Assembly (NCBI GenBank): GCA_903959905.1
Contig: CAJBYO010000019.1
Span: 37,309-101,308 of the forward strand
DNA length: 64,000 nucleotides
Source of the DNA: an uncultured Bacteroidales bacterium
Lineage (GTDB): Bacteria; Bacteroidota; Bacteroidia; Bacteroidales; FEN-979
Reading direction: 5' to 3'
Position numbers and translations under genes: made by a program. The notes beneath the pieces are model-generated. The model did no database searches. It saw only the letters and a list, made by a program, of their open reading frames with translations, and had not been told where the DNA came from. This document shows, piece after piece, positions 40,998 to 49,181 of the stretch (position 1 is the stretch's first letter; each line of letters begins with the position of its first letter).

Positions 40998-42227
40998 ATG
41001 GGAACAATTGATGTTGGTTCAACCGGGTTCATGCTGTTATCGGCCAGCCTGGTGATGTTAATGACGCCGGCCCTGGCGTTTTTCTACGGTGGTTTGGCCA
41101 CCAAGCGGAATATCCTCGGGATCATGATCCAGAGTTTTGCCTCGCTTGGCTGGACCACTGTTTTATGGGTGACCTTCGGCTATTCCCTCTGTTTCAGCGG
41201 CGGGGTTGGCGGTATTTTCGGAAACCTTGACAAAGTATTCCTGAACGGCGTCAGCATTGATTCCATTTATGCCGGGAACGGCAAGATTCCCGAAATCGTG
41301 TTCATCGTGTACCAGATGATGTTTGCCATCATCACCCCTGCCCTCATCACCGGTGCTTTCGTAAACCGGGTTACCTTCAGGTCATATATGATCTTTCTGA
41401 CGGTATGGCAGATTATGGTATACTACCCGTTCGTTCACATGATCTGGGGAAATGGTTTGCTCGCGCAATGGGGAGTACTTGACTTTGCAGGGGGTATCGT
41501 GGTTCATGCCACCGCCGGTTTTGCTGCGCTTGCTTCAGTGTTCTATGTAGGTGCGAGAACAGATAAAAACTCAACACCCAACAGCATACCACTGGTGGCC
41601 ATCGGGAGCGGATTGCTCTGGTTTGGATGGTACGGATTCAATGCAGGCAGTGAACTGCAGGTGGATAAAATTACCGCGCTTGCGTTTATCAACACCGACG
41701 TGGCTGCATCCTTTGCAACAGCGGCATGGGTGGCCATTGAATGGATTCGCGAAGGAAGGCCGAAATTGCTTGGATTGCTGACCGGTTCCATCGCCGGGCT
41801 GGCAACCATCACTCCCTGTGCCGGGTTTGTCCCGATGTGGTCGGCACCGATCATTGGTGTTGCTGCAGGTGTTACATGTTACCTGGCTGTTCAGCTTAAA
41901 AATAAACTGAACTGGGATGATGCACTCGATGTTTGGGGTGTTCACGGAGTGGGAGGGGTGCTGGGCACCATCCTGCTGGGTGTTTTCGCCACCAAAATGA
42001 TCAACCCGGCAGTCCTTTCAGAGGGATTGTGGTTCGGAGAGAGTTCCTTTTTCTTTAAACAGCTGATCACTGTTGTGGCAGCCTCAGCCTACGCCTTCAT
42101 CTTTACTTATATCATGCTTGCCCTCATCAACCTGGTTACCCGTGTAAGGGTTACAGAAGAACATGAGAAAGCCGGCCTGGATGTTGCATTGCACGGAGAG
42201 AAAGCCTACGACGAAGGTTCACTCTGA
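40998..42227 (+). CDS. amt: Ammonium transporter
   Basis: Amt/MEP/Rh protein, 409 residues, 11 predicted helices. Conserved segments: ALAFFYGGL, NGLLAQWGVLDFAGGIVVH (with a pore His region), GLLWFGWYGFNAGSEL and DDALDVWGVHGVGG with the second pore His. It moves ammonium across the inner membrane. No GlnK gene lies next to it in this window; the porin upstream is the only partner. A bidirectional terminator follows. Confidence 0.96.
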   Translation: MGTIDVGSTGFMLLSASLVMLMTPALAFFYGGLATKRNILGIMIQSFASLGWTTVLWVTFGYSLCFSGGVGGIFGNLDKVFLNGVSIDSIYAGNGKIPEIVFIVYQMMFAIITPALITGAFVNRVTFRSYMIFLTVWQIMVYYPFVHMIWGNGLLAQWGVLDFAGGIVVHATAGFAALASVFYVGARTDKNSTPNSIPLVAIGSGLLWFGWYGFNAGSELQVDKITALAFINTDVAASFATAAWVAIEWIREGRPKLLGLLTGSIAGLATITPCAGFVPMWSAPIIGVAAGVTCYLAVQLKNKLNWDDALDVWGVHGVGGVLGTILLGVFATKMINPAVLSEGLWFGESSFFFKQLITVVAASAYAFIFTYIMLALINLVTRVRVTEEHEKAGLDVALHGEKAYDEGSL

Positions 42228-42243
42228 TAACTTCTTTAAAAAG

Positions 42244-42282
42244 CAAAGACGCAAAACTGTTTTTCGGTTTTGCGTCTTTGTT
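42244..42282. terminator. Bidirectional intrinsic terminator after amt
   Basis: A perfect 14-bp stem CAAAGACGCAAAAC (42244-42257) / GTTTTGCGTCTTTG (42267-42280) lies between the convergent amt and receiver genes. A-rich and T-rich flanks allow use from both sides. Confidence 0.85.
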
Positions 42283-42308
42283 ATTGAATGAAATGTACTA
42301 AAATGTCG

Positions 42309-42668
42309 TTATTTCAGGGCATTCAGAATGACCGGGCCCAATTTGTGAATGTCATTTTTATTGACATAGTCCGTGGCCCCTGCCTGGATACATGCTTTAC
42401 TGACCTCCTCACTGGAAGTGCCGCTTACAACCAGGAATGGAGTATGGGGGGAATGCTGGCTTGTTAACAAAAGTGCAGAATGCCAGTCAAAACCGGGAAT
42501 ACAAACGTCGGAAAGGATGATGTCGGGTTTGAATTCAAGTAAGGTCGCCAGGAAATCTTCTTTTGTCTCCACAACCCGGAATTCACAGGGATCAAGCACT
42601 TTCTTCACCTCTCTCCTGATCAGGTAGGCGTCGGATGGCAGATCTTCAACTTGTAATATCCGGTACAT
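42309..42668 (-). CDS. Single-domain response regulator
   Basis: A 119-residue stand-alone receiver domain: YRILQVEDLPSDAYLIRREV (acidic pair reads E-D), phospho-acceptor Asp in DIILSDVCIPGFD, Thr/Ser in LVVSGTSS and Lys in ATDYVNKND. No output domain. I use the ATG of MYRILQVED; an upstream start adds 16 residues with no likeness. Convergent to amt; no kinase partner nearby. Confidence 0.88.
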   Translation of the reverse strand: MYRILQVEDLPSDAYLIRREVKKVLDPCEFRVVETKEDFLATLLEFKPDIILSDVCIPGFDWHSALLLTSQHSPHTPFLVVSGTSSEEVSKACIQAGATDYVNKNDIHKLGPVILNALK

Positions 42669-43140
42669 GGTTAGTTTTGTCAGCAAACGTAGTAAAAATA
42701 TCCCTGTAACGTGCAAAGTCAGGGATGAAAAGTTGAAAAGATATGCTAATGTACGACAAAATTTATTATAAAAATAAAAAACGATCTGAATTTTTTAAGA
42801 TTGAATTTCATTTTACCTTTGAAAATATTACTGATTGACCGCAATCATGCTTTTCAGGTAACATTTGATCTTCAGTGACGGTGTTATATCTAAAACTAAC
42901 TGCCTGATTTTCAAAATATATAATAAAACCACGAAGGCGATGAAGGACATACGAAGGCGCCAAAGATGTCTCACATTATATTTAAACTCTTTGTGCGACT
43001 TTGTGTGGACTTTGTGCGACTTTGTGGTTATAAAATTGACATACAATTCTTTACTGCCATATAAATGGTGTTCAGTAAAGGTTGCTGGTACGATTCCGAT
43101 CAATCAAAAAATATTATGACAATTTGAGTAACTGTCTGAG
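42669..43140. other. 470-bp gene-free stretch with degenerate short repeats
   Basis: AT-rich upstream DNA for the receiver gene, then direct repeats ACTTTGTGNG near 42990-43030 and CGAAGGCG near 42933-42960. Two overlapping ORFs on opposite strands here are low-complexity products of these repeats. No RNA or promoter could be assigned with confidence. Confidence 0.55.
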
Positions 43141-43995
43141 ATGATGAACATATTTACAAAGATTGACGCATTACAAATTTTCCTGGGACCAAAGTTGAAA
43201 ACAGGACTGACCGTTGGTTTTGTCCCCACGATGGGCGCCCTTCATGCTGGCCATCTGAACCTGGTGAACCGTTCAAAGGTGGAAACCGACCTGACCGTTT
43301 GCAGCATCTTCGTGAACCCGATACAGTTCAACAACAAGGCAGATCTTGAAAAATACCCCCGCCCGCTTGAGCAGGACCTCGGGAAACTTGAAGCAGCCGG
43401 ATGCGATGTGGCCTTCGTGCCCGATGCAGGCGAGATGTATCCTGAGGGCGAAAATTATTTTGTTGACGTCGACTTTGGTAACCTCGACAAGGTTATGGAG
43501 GGCAGATTCCGGCCGGGTCATTTCAACGGTGTAGCCATTGTGGTAAAGAAATTGTTTGACATAGTTCAGCCAACCCATGCTTACTTCGGGAAAAAGGATT
43601 ATCAGCAGCTTGCCGTGATCATGCACATGGTTCATCAGCTTAAGCTCCCGGTTATGATCATTCCCTGCGAAACGGTCAGGGAACCCGACGGGCTGGCCAT
43701 GAGTTCAAGGAACATCAGGCTTACACCTGAGCAGCGCAACCTTGCACCCGGAATTTTCAGGGAGCTTGAAAGTATCAGGGAAAATGCCGGAACGGGCCCT
43801 GTGAGCGAATTACAGGTGAACGCAATTAACCGCATCAATGACATCCCGGGTTTTAAGGTTGAATATCTTGAAATTGGCGACAGGGAAACACTCATGCCAG
43901 TTTCAAACCCTCAAGCCCCTGGGCGGGGAGTGGCTTTTGTTGCTGTTTTTGCGGGCGATGTGCGACTCATCGACAATATTGAACTTTTTTCGTAA
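43141..43995 (+). CDS. panC: Pantothenate synthetase
   Basis: ATP-dependent joining of pantoate and beta-alanine to pantothenate. The 284-residue protein has the nucleotidyl-transfer motif in FVPTMGALHAGHLNLV, KDYQQLAVI and the KMSKS-like MSSRNIRLTP. The start could also be the Met at 43144. It is ten bases before panD, which supplies its beta-alanine, so both form one vitamin B5 unit at the head of a longer operon. Confidence 0.96.
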   Translation: MMNIFTKIDALQIFLGPKLKTGLTVGFVPTMGALHAGHLNLVNRSKVETDLTVCSIFVNPIQFNNKADLEKYPRPLEQDLGKLEAAGCDVAFVPDAGEMYPEGENYFVDVDFGNLDKVMEGRFRPGHFNGVAIVVKKLFDIVQPTHAYFGKKDYQQLAVIMHMVHQLKLPVMIIPCETVREPDGLAMSSRNIRLTPEQRNLAPGIFRELESIRENAGTGPVSELQVNAINRINDIPGFKVEYLEIGDRETLMPVSNPQAPGRGVAFVAVFAGDVRLIDNIELFS

Positions 43996-44004
43996 TTTTG
44001 CAGC

Positions 44005-44373
44005 ATGATGCAGATTCAAGTATTAAAATCAAAGATCCATCGTGCCACCGTTACCGATGCCGACATCAATTATGTGGGCAGTATCACGATTGACGAGGCC
44101 CTCATGAACGCCTCGAATCTCATTGAATTTGAGAAAGTGCAGGTGTTGAACATCAACAATGGCGAGCGGATCGAAACGTACGTTATCAAAGGAAAACGGG
44201 GAAGCGGAACCATTTGTTTAAATGGTGCAGCAGCCCGGAAGTTTTTACCCAAGGACCTGGTGATCATTGTCTCCTATGCTTTGATGGATTTTGAAGAAGC
44301 GAAGAAAATCAGTCCGAGCATCGCCTTCGTGGATGCTGAAAACAAATTGGTCAAGGGTAAAAAAGCACGGTAA
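44005..44373 (+). CDS. panD: Aspartate 1-decarboxylase precursor
   Basis: Makes beta-alanine from aspartate for PanC. The 122-residue proenzyme cleaves itself at Gly25-Ser26 in NYVGSITID to give a pyruvoyl group. [15 protein letters not shown] and [12 protein letters not shown] match the family. A second ATG three bases downstream is an alternative start. Its stop overlaps the next start by one base. Confidence 0.96.
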   Translation: MMQIQVLKSKIHRATVTDADINYVGSITIDEALMNASNLIEFEKVQVLNINNGERIETYVIKGKRGSGTICLNGAAARKFLPKDLVIIVSYALMDFEEAKKISPSIAFVDAENKLVKGKKAR

Positions 44374-45416
44374 TGGCCGAACTGACAGTTGAAGAAACTC
44401 CCCGCACAAACCGGGTTACTACCTTTATTAAATTCACCGTTTTCCTTGGATTGGGTATTTTGATCATTTGGTTATCTCTGCGGGGCCTTACCCCCGAGGA
44501 GCGTGTCCAGATTTTACACTCCTTTCGGATTGCCAACTACAACTGGGTGATTCTCACCATTTTGATGGGTGTGATGAGCCACGTACTCCGTGCACTCCGG
44601 TGGCGGCTTTTTTTTGAACCTCTCGGGTACCACCCTTCGCTTAAAAACACTTTTTTTGCCGTCATGGTAGGCTATTTTGCCAATATGGCGTTTCCCCGCC
44701 TGGGAGAGGTTACCCGATGCGGTATCCTGGCAAAGTATGAGAAGATCCCCTTCAACAAATCATTCGGCACTGTGATCACGGAGCGGGCGATCGATATGAT
44801 TTTATTCATCTGCCTCTTTTTCCTGATGATCTTTACCCAGGCCGGAACAATCGGGCATTATCTTAATGAAAAGATCTATCCGAAACTCGGGGAGAAACTC
44901 AACAACCCCATCTTCAGCCGCTGGTTCCTTCTTGCCTCTGTGACATTCGGCATCCTGGTTATCGTACTCATTTATATCCTTCGGAGGAAGATTGCCAAAT
45001 CAGTGATCTTCAATAAAATCATAAATATGATCAATGGTTTCTGGGAAGGGCTTAAATCGCTGAGCCTGATTCGCAAACCGGGGTTGTTTGTTTTCTATTC
45101 CATAGCCATCTGGGTACTGTACTTTGTGATGATCTATGCCTGTTTCTTTTGTTTTACAGATACGAGCACGCTTGGTCCCGGAGCAGGACTCTCAGCGCTG
45201 GTGCTCGGCAGCGTTGGAATCATGATCACCCCGGGTGGAATCGGATTGTACCCGGCAATCATCCAGGAAACAATGATGTTATACGGCATCGTGCGCACCA
45301 CCGGACTTGCACTGGGATGGATTTCATGGACTGCACAAACCAGCATGATCCTGGTGGCCGGAGGGTTATCTCTTATTTTACTTTCATTTAACAAAAACGC
45401 AAATGGAAAGTCTTAG
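44373..45416 (+). CDS. UPF0104/LPG-synthase-TM family membrane protein
   Basis: A 347-residue protein with about 8 membrane helices. The family signature includes RALRWRLFFEPLGYHPSLKN near the start, GYFANMAFPRLGEVTRC, ITERAIDMILF and a GIMITPGGIGLYPA segment in the late helices. It is like the flippase/synthase membrane half of MprF. Its substrate is not known. It overlaps hldE by 14 bp and panD by 1 bp, so it is in the same operon. Confidence 0.82.
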   Translation: MAELTVEETPRTNRVTTFIKFTVFLGLGILIIWLSLRGLTPEERVQILHSFRIANYNWVILTILMGVMSHVLRALRWRLFFEPLGYHPSLKNTFFAVMVGYFANMAFPRLGEVTRCGILAKYEKIPFNKSFGTVITERAIDMILFICLFFLMIFTQAGTIGHYLNEKIYPKLGEKLNNPIFSRWFLLASVTFGILVIVLIYILRRKIAKSVIFNKIINMINGFWEGLKSLSLIRKPGLFVFYSIAIWVLYFVMIYACFFCFTDTSTLGPGAGLSALVLGSVGIMITPGGIGLYPAIIQETMMLYGIVRTTGLALGWISWTAQTSMILVAGGLSLILLSFNKNANGKS

Positions 45417-45900
45417 CACAATAAAGTCAAAAATCTACACATGGGACCATATCAGGAAACAGGTTGCCATGTGGCGCTTTAAAGATAAGAAGATCGTCTT
45501 TTCAAACGGCTGCTTTGATGTTCTCCATCTGGGTCATGTAGAGTACCTGTCGAAAGCCCGAGATCTGGGCGGCATCCTGATCGTTGGCCTCAATACGGAT
45601 GACTCTGTTCACCGGTTAAAAGGCGATCACAGGCCGGTCAATAACGAGGAGGCACGGGCGGTTACCCTTGCAGCATTTTCGTTTGTTGATGCTGTTGTCC
45701 TTTTCGGAGAGGATACCCCGCATGACCTCATTAAATTGATCCAGCCCGACATCCTTGTCAAAGGGAAAGATTATGAAGGCAAGGAGATCGTTGGCAGCGA
45801 CATTGTGAAAGCACGCGGAGGGAAAGTGGTAACGATAGAACTCACGAAGGGGTATTCCACGACGCATACGATAGAGCTGGCGCAGAAAGTACATCTGTAA
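45403..45900 (+). CDS. rfaE2: D-glycero-beta-D-manno-heptose 1-phosphate adenylyltransferase
   Basis: Cytidylyltransferase-fold enzyme, 165 residues, matching the C-terminal half of HldE. HxGH lies in SNGCFDVLHLGHVEYL, with GLNTDDSVHRLKG, RAVTLAAFSFVD and DILVKGKDYEG. It activates heptose 1-phosphate with ATP on the way to ADP-heptose for LPS inner core. No kinase half is present here. Confidence 0.92.
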   Translation: MESLSTIKSKIYTWDHIRKQVAMWRFKDKKIVFSNGCFDVLHLGHVEYLSKARDLGGILIVGLNTDDSVHRLKGDHRPVNNEEARAVTLAAFSFVDAVVLFGEDTPHDLIKLIQPDILVKGKDYEGKEIVGSDIVKARGGKVVTIELTKGYSTTHTIELAQKVHL

Positions 45901-45902
45901 AA

Positions 45903-45958
45903 TAGCAAATGACAAATAACAAGTGACAGGTGACGCGTGACAGGTGACAGGTAACGGG
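45903..45958. repeat. Heptamer tandem repeat NNRTGAC
   Basis: Seven or eight 7-bp units after the rfaE2 stop grade from AAATGAC and AAATAAC to GCGTGAC and AGGTGAC. The grading shows that the A-rich and the GC-rich heptamers are one family. Confidence 0.88.
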
Positions 45959-45973
45959 CACTTTTTGGGTTCA

Positions 45974-46016
45974 CACGCTCCCCACTCACCCGCTCACCCG
46001 CTCACCCGCTCACCAA
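45974..46016. repeat. Octamer tandem repeat CGCTCACC
   Basis: Exact CGCTCACC units (three to four) before radA; the inverse GTGAGCGG is at 15652. An upstream in-frame extension of radA runs through it. Confidence 0.8.
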
Positions 46017-46036
46017 ATCATCATCTGTTTCCTCCC

Positions 46037-47404
46037 ATGTCCAAACTCAAAACAGCCTTCTTCTGCCAGAACTGCGGAGCCCAGTCACCAAAATGGATGG
46101 GCAAATGCAACGCCTGCGGCGAGTGGAATACGTTTGTAGAGGAGGTTATCCAGCGGGAGGAGAAGGGACAGGCAGCGTCGTTGAGCCGCGACCCAAGATC
46201 GGTGAAGCCCATCCGGCTATCGGAGGTTACATTCAGCCATGAAGCCCGTATCAACACGCACGACCAGGAGTTGAACAGAGTGCTGGGCGGCGGACTGGTC
46301 CCCGGCTCACTCACACTGATCGGTGGTGAACCCGGTATTGGCAAATCAACACTGATGCTGCAGGTTGCGTTAAAATGTGCAGATCAGAAGATACTTTATA
46401 TCACAGGGGAGGAGAGCGATCAGCAGATCAGGATGCGTGCCGAGCGGCTGGCCATTAAAAATGACAATTGCTACATCCTTACTGAAACAAACACGCAGGC
46501 GATTTTTCAGCACCTGGAAGCGCTGAAACCCGGCATCATCATTGCCGATTCAATACAAACCCTCCAAACCGACCTGATTGAATCCTCGGCCGGAAGTGTT
46601 TCGCAGATCAAGGAGTGTGCTGCTGAAATGCAGAAATATTCAAAGCATACCAACACCCCCGTGTTCCTGATCGGGCATATCACCAAAGACGGCAGCCTGG
46701 CCGGCCCGAAAATCCTGGAACATATGGTCGACACCGTGCTGCAGTTTGAAGGCGACCGGAATTATGGCTACCGGATCCTGCGATCGCTGAAAAACCGTTT
46801 CGGGTCTACTTCCGAGCTTGGAATTTATGAAATGAATGATGCAGGCCTCCGGGAGGTGTCAAACCCTTCTGAAATCCTGCTCAGCCAGCGCGACGAAGCC
46901 GTCAGCGGCATCGCCATTGCCGCGATGACGGAAGGGCAGCGTCCCATGCTCATTGAAACACAGGCGCTGGTAAGTACCGCGGTATACGGAACCCCGCAGC
47001 GTTCTACAACCGGTTTTGATGTAAGAAGGCTCAACATGCTGCTTGCTGTGCTTGAAAAGAGGAGCGGCTTCAGACTTGGCCACAAGGATGTTTTCCTGAA
47101 TATTGCAGGAGGCATCAGGGTAGAAGACCCGGCCATCGACCTTGCCGTGGTGGCTGCCGTACTTTCATCAAACCAGGATTCACCGGTGGATTCCAAAACC
47201 TGTTTTGCCGCCGAAGTGGGCCTGAGTGGGGAGATCCGCCCCATCAACCGTGTGGAACAACGCATCTCTGAAGCCAACAAGCTCGGATTTGAACGCATCT
47301 TCATCTCCCGCTACAATACCAAGGGCCTCGATATCAAACGCTACTCCATCCAGATCATCCCCGTCGCCAAAATAGAAGACGTCTACCGCAAACTCTTCGG
47401 CTAA
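46037..47404 (+). CDS. radA: DNA repair protein RadA
   Basis: A 455-residue RecA-like branch-migration factor. N-terminal C4 zinc finger (CQNCGAQSPKW and CNACGEW; Cys10, 13, 24, 27), Walker A GGEPGIGKST, RadA-specific LKNRFGSTSELG, and a C-terminal Lon-like domain (DLAVVAAVLSS, GLSGEIRPI). It acts in recombination-dependent repair. I chose the ATG of MSKLKTAFF; an ATG at 45944 lies within repeats and is rejected. Confidence 0.95.
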   Translation: MSKLKTAFFCQNCGAQSPKWMGKCNACGEWNTFVEEVIQREEKGQAASLSRDPRSVKPIRLSEVTFSHEARINTHDQELNRVLGGGLVPGSLTLIGGEPGIGKSTLMLQVALKCADQKILYITGEESDQQIRMRAERLAIKNDNCYILTETNTQAIFQHLEALKPGIIIADSIQTLQTDLIESSAGSVSQIKECAAEMQKYSKHTNTPVFLIGHITKDGSLAGPKILEHMVDTVLQFEGDRNYGYRILRSLKNRFGSTSELGIYEMNDAGLREVSNPSEILLSQRDEAVSGIAIAAMTEGQRPMLIETQALVSTAVYGTPQRSTTGFDVRRLNMLLAVLEKRSGFRLGHKDVFLNIAGGIRVEDPAIDLAVVAAVLSSNQDSPVDSKTCFAAEVGLSGEIRPINRVEQRISEANKLGFERIFISRYNTKGLDIKRYSIQIIPVAKIEDVYRKLFG

Positions 47405-47510
47405 CCCGTCACCCATCACCCGTCACCTGTCACGCGTCACCCGTCACCCGTCACGCCTCACCTGTCACGCGTCACCCGTCACGCGTCACCCGTCACGCGT
47501 CACCCCTCCA
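47404..47510. repeat. Heptamer tandem repeat GTCACSC (inverse NNRTGAC)
   Basis: About fourteen 7-bp units lie between the convergent radA and xseB. On the minus strand a unit provides the TGA stop codon of xseB. With a 7-bp period and a TGA in each unit, this strand carries stops in all three frames. Confidence 0.9.
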
Positions 47511-47697
47511 GTTCCTTAAGTATCCCCGCCACATCCTCCTCCGTTGCTTTCAGCTTGTTCTTGCATATCCGTATCAGGAGTGCCGCGCGTTTTACTTTGA
47601 CAGCCAGCTCATCAACAGAGATTTCTCCAGCTTCGATATCTGAAACGATCTGCTGAAGTTCTTCGTAGGCCTCGGTGTAATTGGGCTCTTTAGTCAT
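47500..47697 (-). CDS. xseB: Exodeoxyribonuclease VII small subunit
   Basis: A 65-residue helical protein with YTEAYEELQQIVSDIEAGEI and SVDELAVKVKRAALLIRICK, the XseB signature. It binds XseA to make the ATP-independent single-strand exonuclease VII. Its start overlaps the xseA stop by 8 bp, and its stop codon lies in the heptamer array. Confidence 0.92.
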   Translation of the reverse strand: MTKEPNYTEAYEELQQIVSDIEAGEISVDELAVKVKRAALLIRICKNKLKATEEDVAGILKELEG

Positions 47698-49099
47698 TGT
47701 CGTCAGTTTTATTTACTGTTATTGCTTTGCTTGTAATATTTCCGTCGGCAAGCATTGTCTCCATTAAGGATCCTTCCTGCACCTCCTGCACCGTTTTCAG
47801 CGGTTTCCCATTGAAAAGGGTGATGCTGTATCCGCGGTTCATGATGTTTGCAGGATTGAGCAGTTCAATCGTTTTTGCCACACCTTCCAGGTCCTTCTGC
47901 TGGAAATTGATGAAACTGGCTGCTGCCTGCCTGGTATTTGCCAATGTATAATCAATTTCGGTTCTGCCTGTTTTAAAAATCTGCGCGGAACCCTTGTTCA
48001 GAAGTGCTGCATTCTGCCGGATATGCCTTTCCGTCGCCCGCTGTAAAAAACCGGTTGATTGCCCCTGAAGAGTCCTGATTTCCTGTCTGATCGCGGCCTT
48101 GTCGCTGGCAAGCCTGGCGAAAGTTACTGATTTGAAATACCTGACGGTGGACGACATCTTTGCATGCTCTTCACGCAGGATCCCGGAACACTTTTCAATA
48201 ATGATCTCCCTGGCCCTGGATATGGGAACGGAAAAGTTGTGAAACTTCTGTAACAGGTAATCAGCCAGTTCGGTGGGGGTTATTGCATTTTTGAAAGCGA
48301 CCATTTCAGCCACGGTTTCATTCGTTGAATGGCCGATGCCGGTAAAGACCGGCAATGGAAACAGCACAATGGTTTTCGCCAGGTCATAGTTGTTGTAACA
48401 GGTCAGTCCAACATCGCCACCGCCCCCGCGAATGATGGCCACTGCATCAAAATGGTCCTTCACCTTTCTGATCTGTTCAAACTGGTAGAGGATGGATGCA
48501 ACCGCATGTTCACCCTGCAGCAGGGCCGGGAAGAGCATGTGGAAAAAAGAATAGCCCCATTCATTCTCATCGATGATCTTCCGGAAATCAGCGTATCCTT
48601 TGCTTGTCTCCACCGAAATGACGGCAATCCTGCCCGGCAGCAACGGCAGGGCTAGCGACCTGTTCATGTCAAACAGGCCCTCTTTCCTGATCCTGTCAAT
48701 CGTTAGCTGTTTTTCTTTTTCAAGTTCCCCAAGCGACCACGTCGGATCAATATCCAGGATCCTCAGGCTTAACCCGTGAACCGGGTGGTAGGATATTTTA
48801 GCGCAGAAGAGGATTTTGATCCCGTCTTTGAGCGGCTCATGCAGGGTGTTCAGGAAACTGTCGTTGATCCGCCTGAAATCATCCTGCCAGATGGTGGCCC
48901 GCATCTCCGCAACGATCTTTCCATCAGCTTTTTCAACCAGGTCGGGGTAGCAATGCCCCGACTGCGGGTAATGGTTTACCTTGTTCATCTCCGCCTTGAT
49001 CCAGAAAGAACTCGTGTACCGCTCCGTGAGTGTTTTCCGGATACTCGCGGTAACCTCAGCAAGGGTGAAGATGGTACGGGAGGGGGTTTTTTCGGGCAT
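47690..49099 (-). CDS. xseA: Exodeoxyribonuclease VII large subunit
   Basis: A 469-residue protein with an N-terminal OB fold (FWIKAEMNKVNHYPQSGHCY), the catalytic core with AIIRGGGGDVGL and GIGHSTNETVAE, a long coiled-coil region (~300-420), and the C-terminal NPANIMNRGYSITL strand exchange segment. It digests single-stranded DNA into oligonucleotides with XseB. Heptamer repeats lie directly upstream. Confidence 0.94.
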   Translation of the reverse strand: MPEKTPSRTIFTLAEVTASIRKTLTERYTSSFWIKAEMNKVNHYPQSGHCYPDLVEKADGKIVAEMRATIWQDDFRRINDSFLNTLHEPLKDGIKILFCAKISYHPVHGLSLRILDIDPTWSLGELEKEKQLTIDRIRKEGLFDMNRSLALPLLPGRIAVISVETSKGYADFRKIIDENEWGYSFFHMLFPALLQGEHAVASILYQFEQIRKVKDHFDAVAIIRGGGGDVGLTCYNNYDLAKTIVLFPLPVFTGIGHSTNETVAEMVAFKNAITPTELADYLLQKFHNFSVPISRAREIIIEKCSGILREEHAKMSSTVRYFKSVTFARLASDKAAIRQEIRTLQGQSTGFLQRATERHIRQNAALLNKGSAQIFKTGRTEIDYTLANTRQAAASFINFQQKDLEGVAKTIELLNPANIMNRGYSITLFNGKPLKTVQEVQEGSLMETMLADGNITSKAITVNKTDDND

Positions 49100-49103
49100 T
49101 TTG

Positions 49104-49172
49104 CAAATGACAAGTTACGAATGACAGGTGACAGGTGACGGGTGACGGGTGACAGGTGACGGGTGACGCGTG
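49104..49172. repeat. Heptamer tandem repeat RSGTGAC
   Basis: About nine 7-bp units (AATGACA, GGTGACA, GGTGACG, CGTGACA) fill the gap between the xseA start and the thrA stop. Confidence 0.88.
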
Positions 49173-49181
49173 ACAAATCGG

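Noticed and set aside
42865..43119. ORFs upstream of panC on both strands
   Set aside because: Low-complexity products of ACTTTGTG and CGAAGGCG repeats, with no coding character.
45944..46036. Longer RadA start
   Set aside because: The extension is encoded by the CGCTCACC octamers; RadA homologues begin near the zinc finger.
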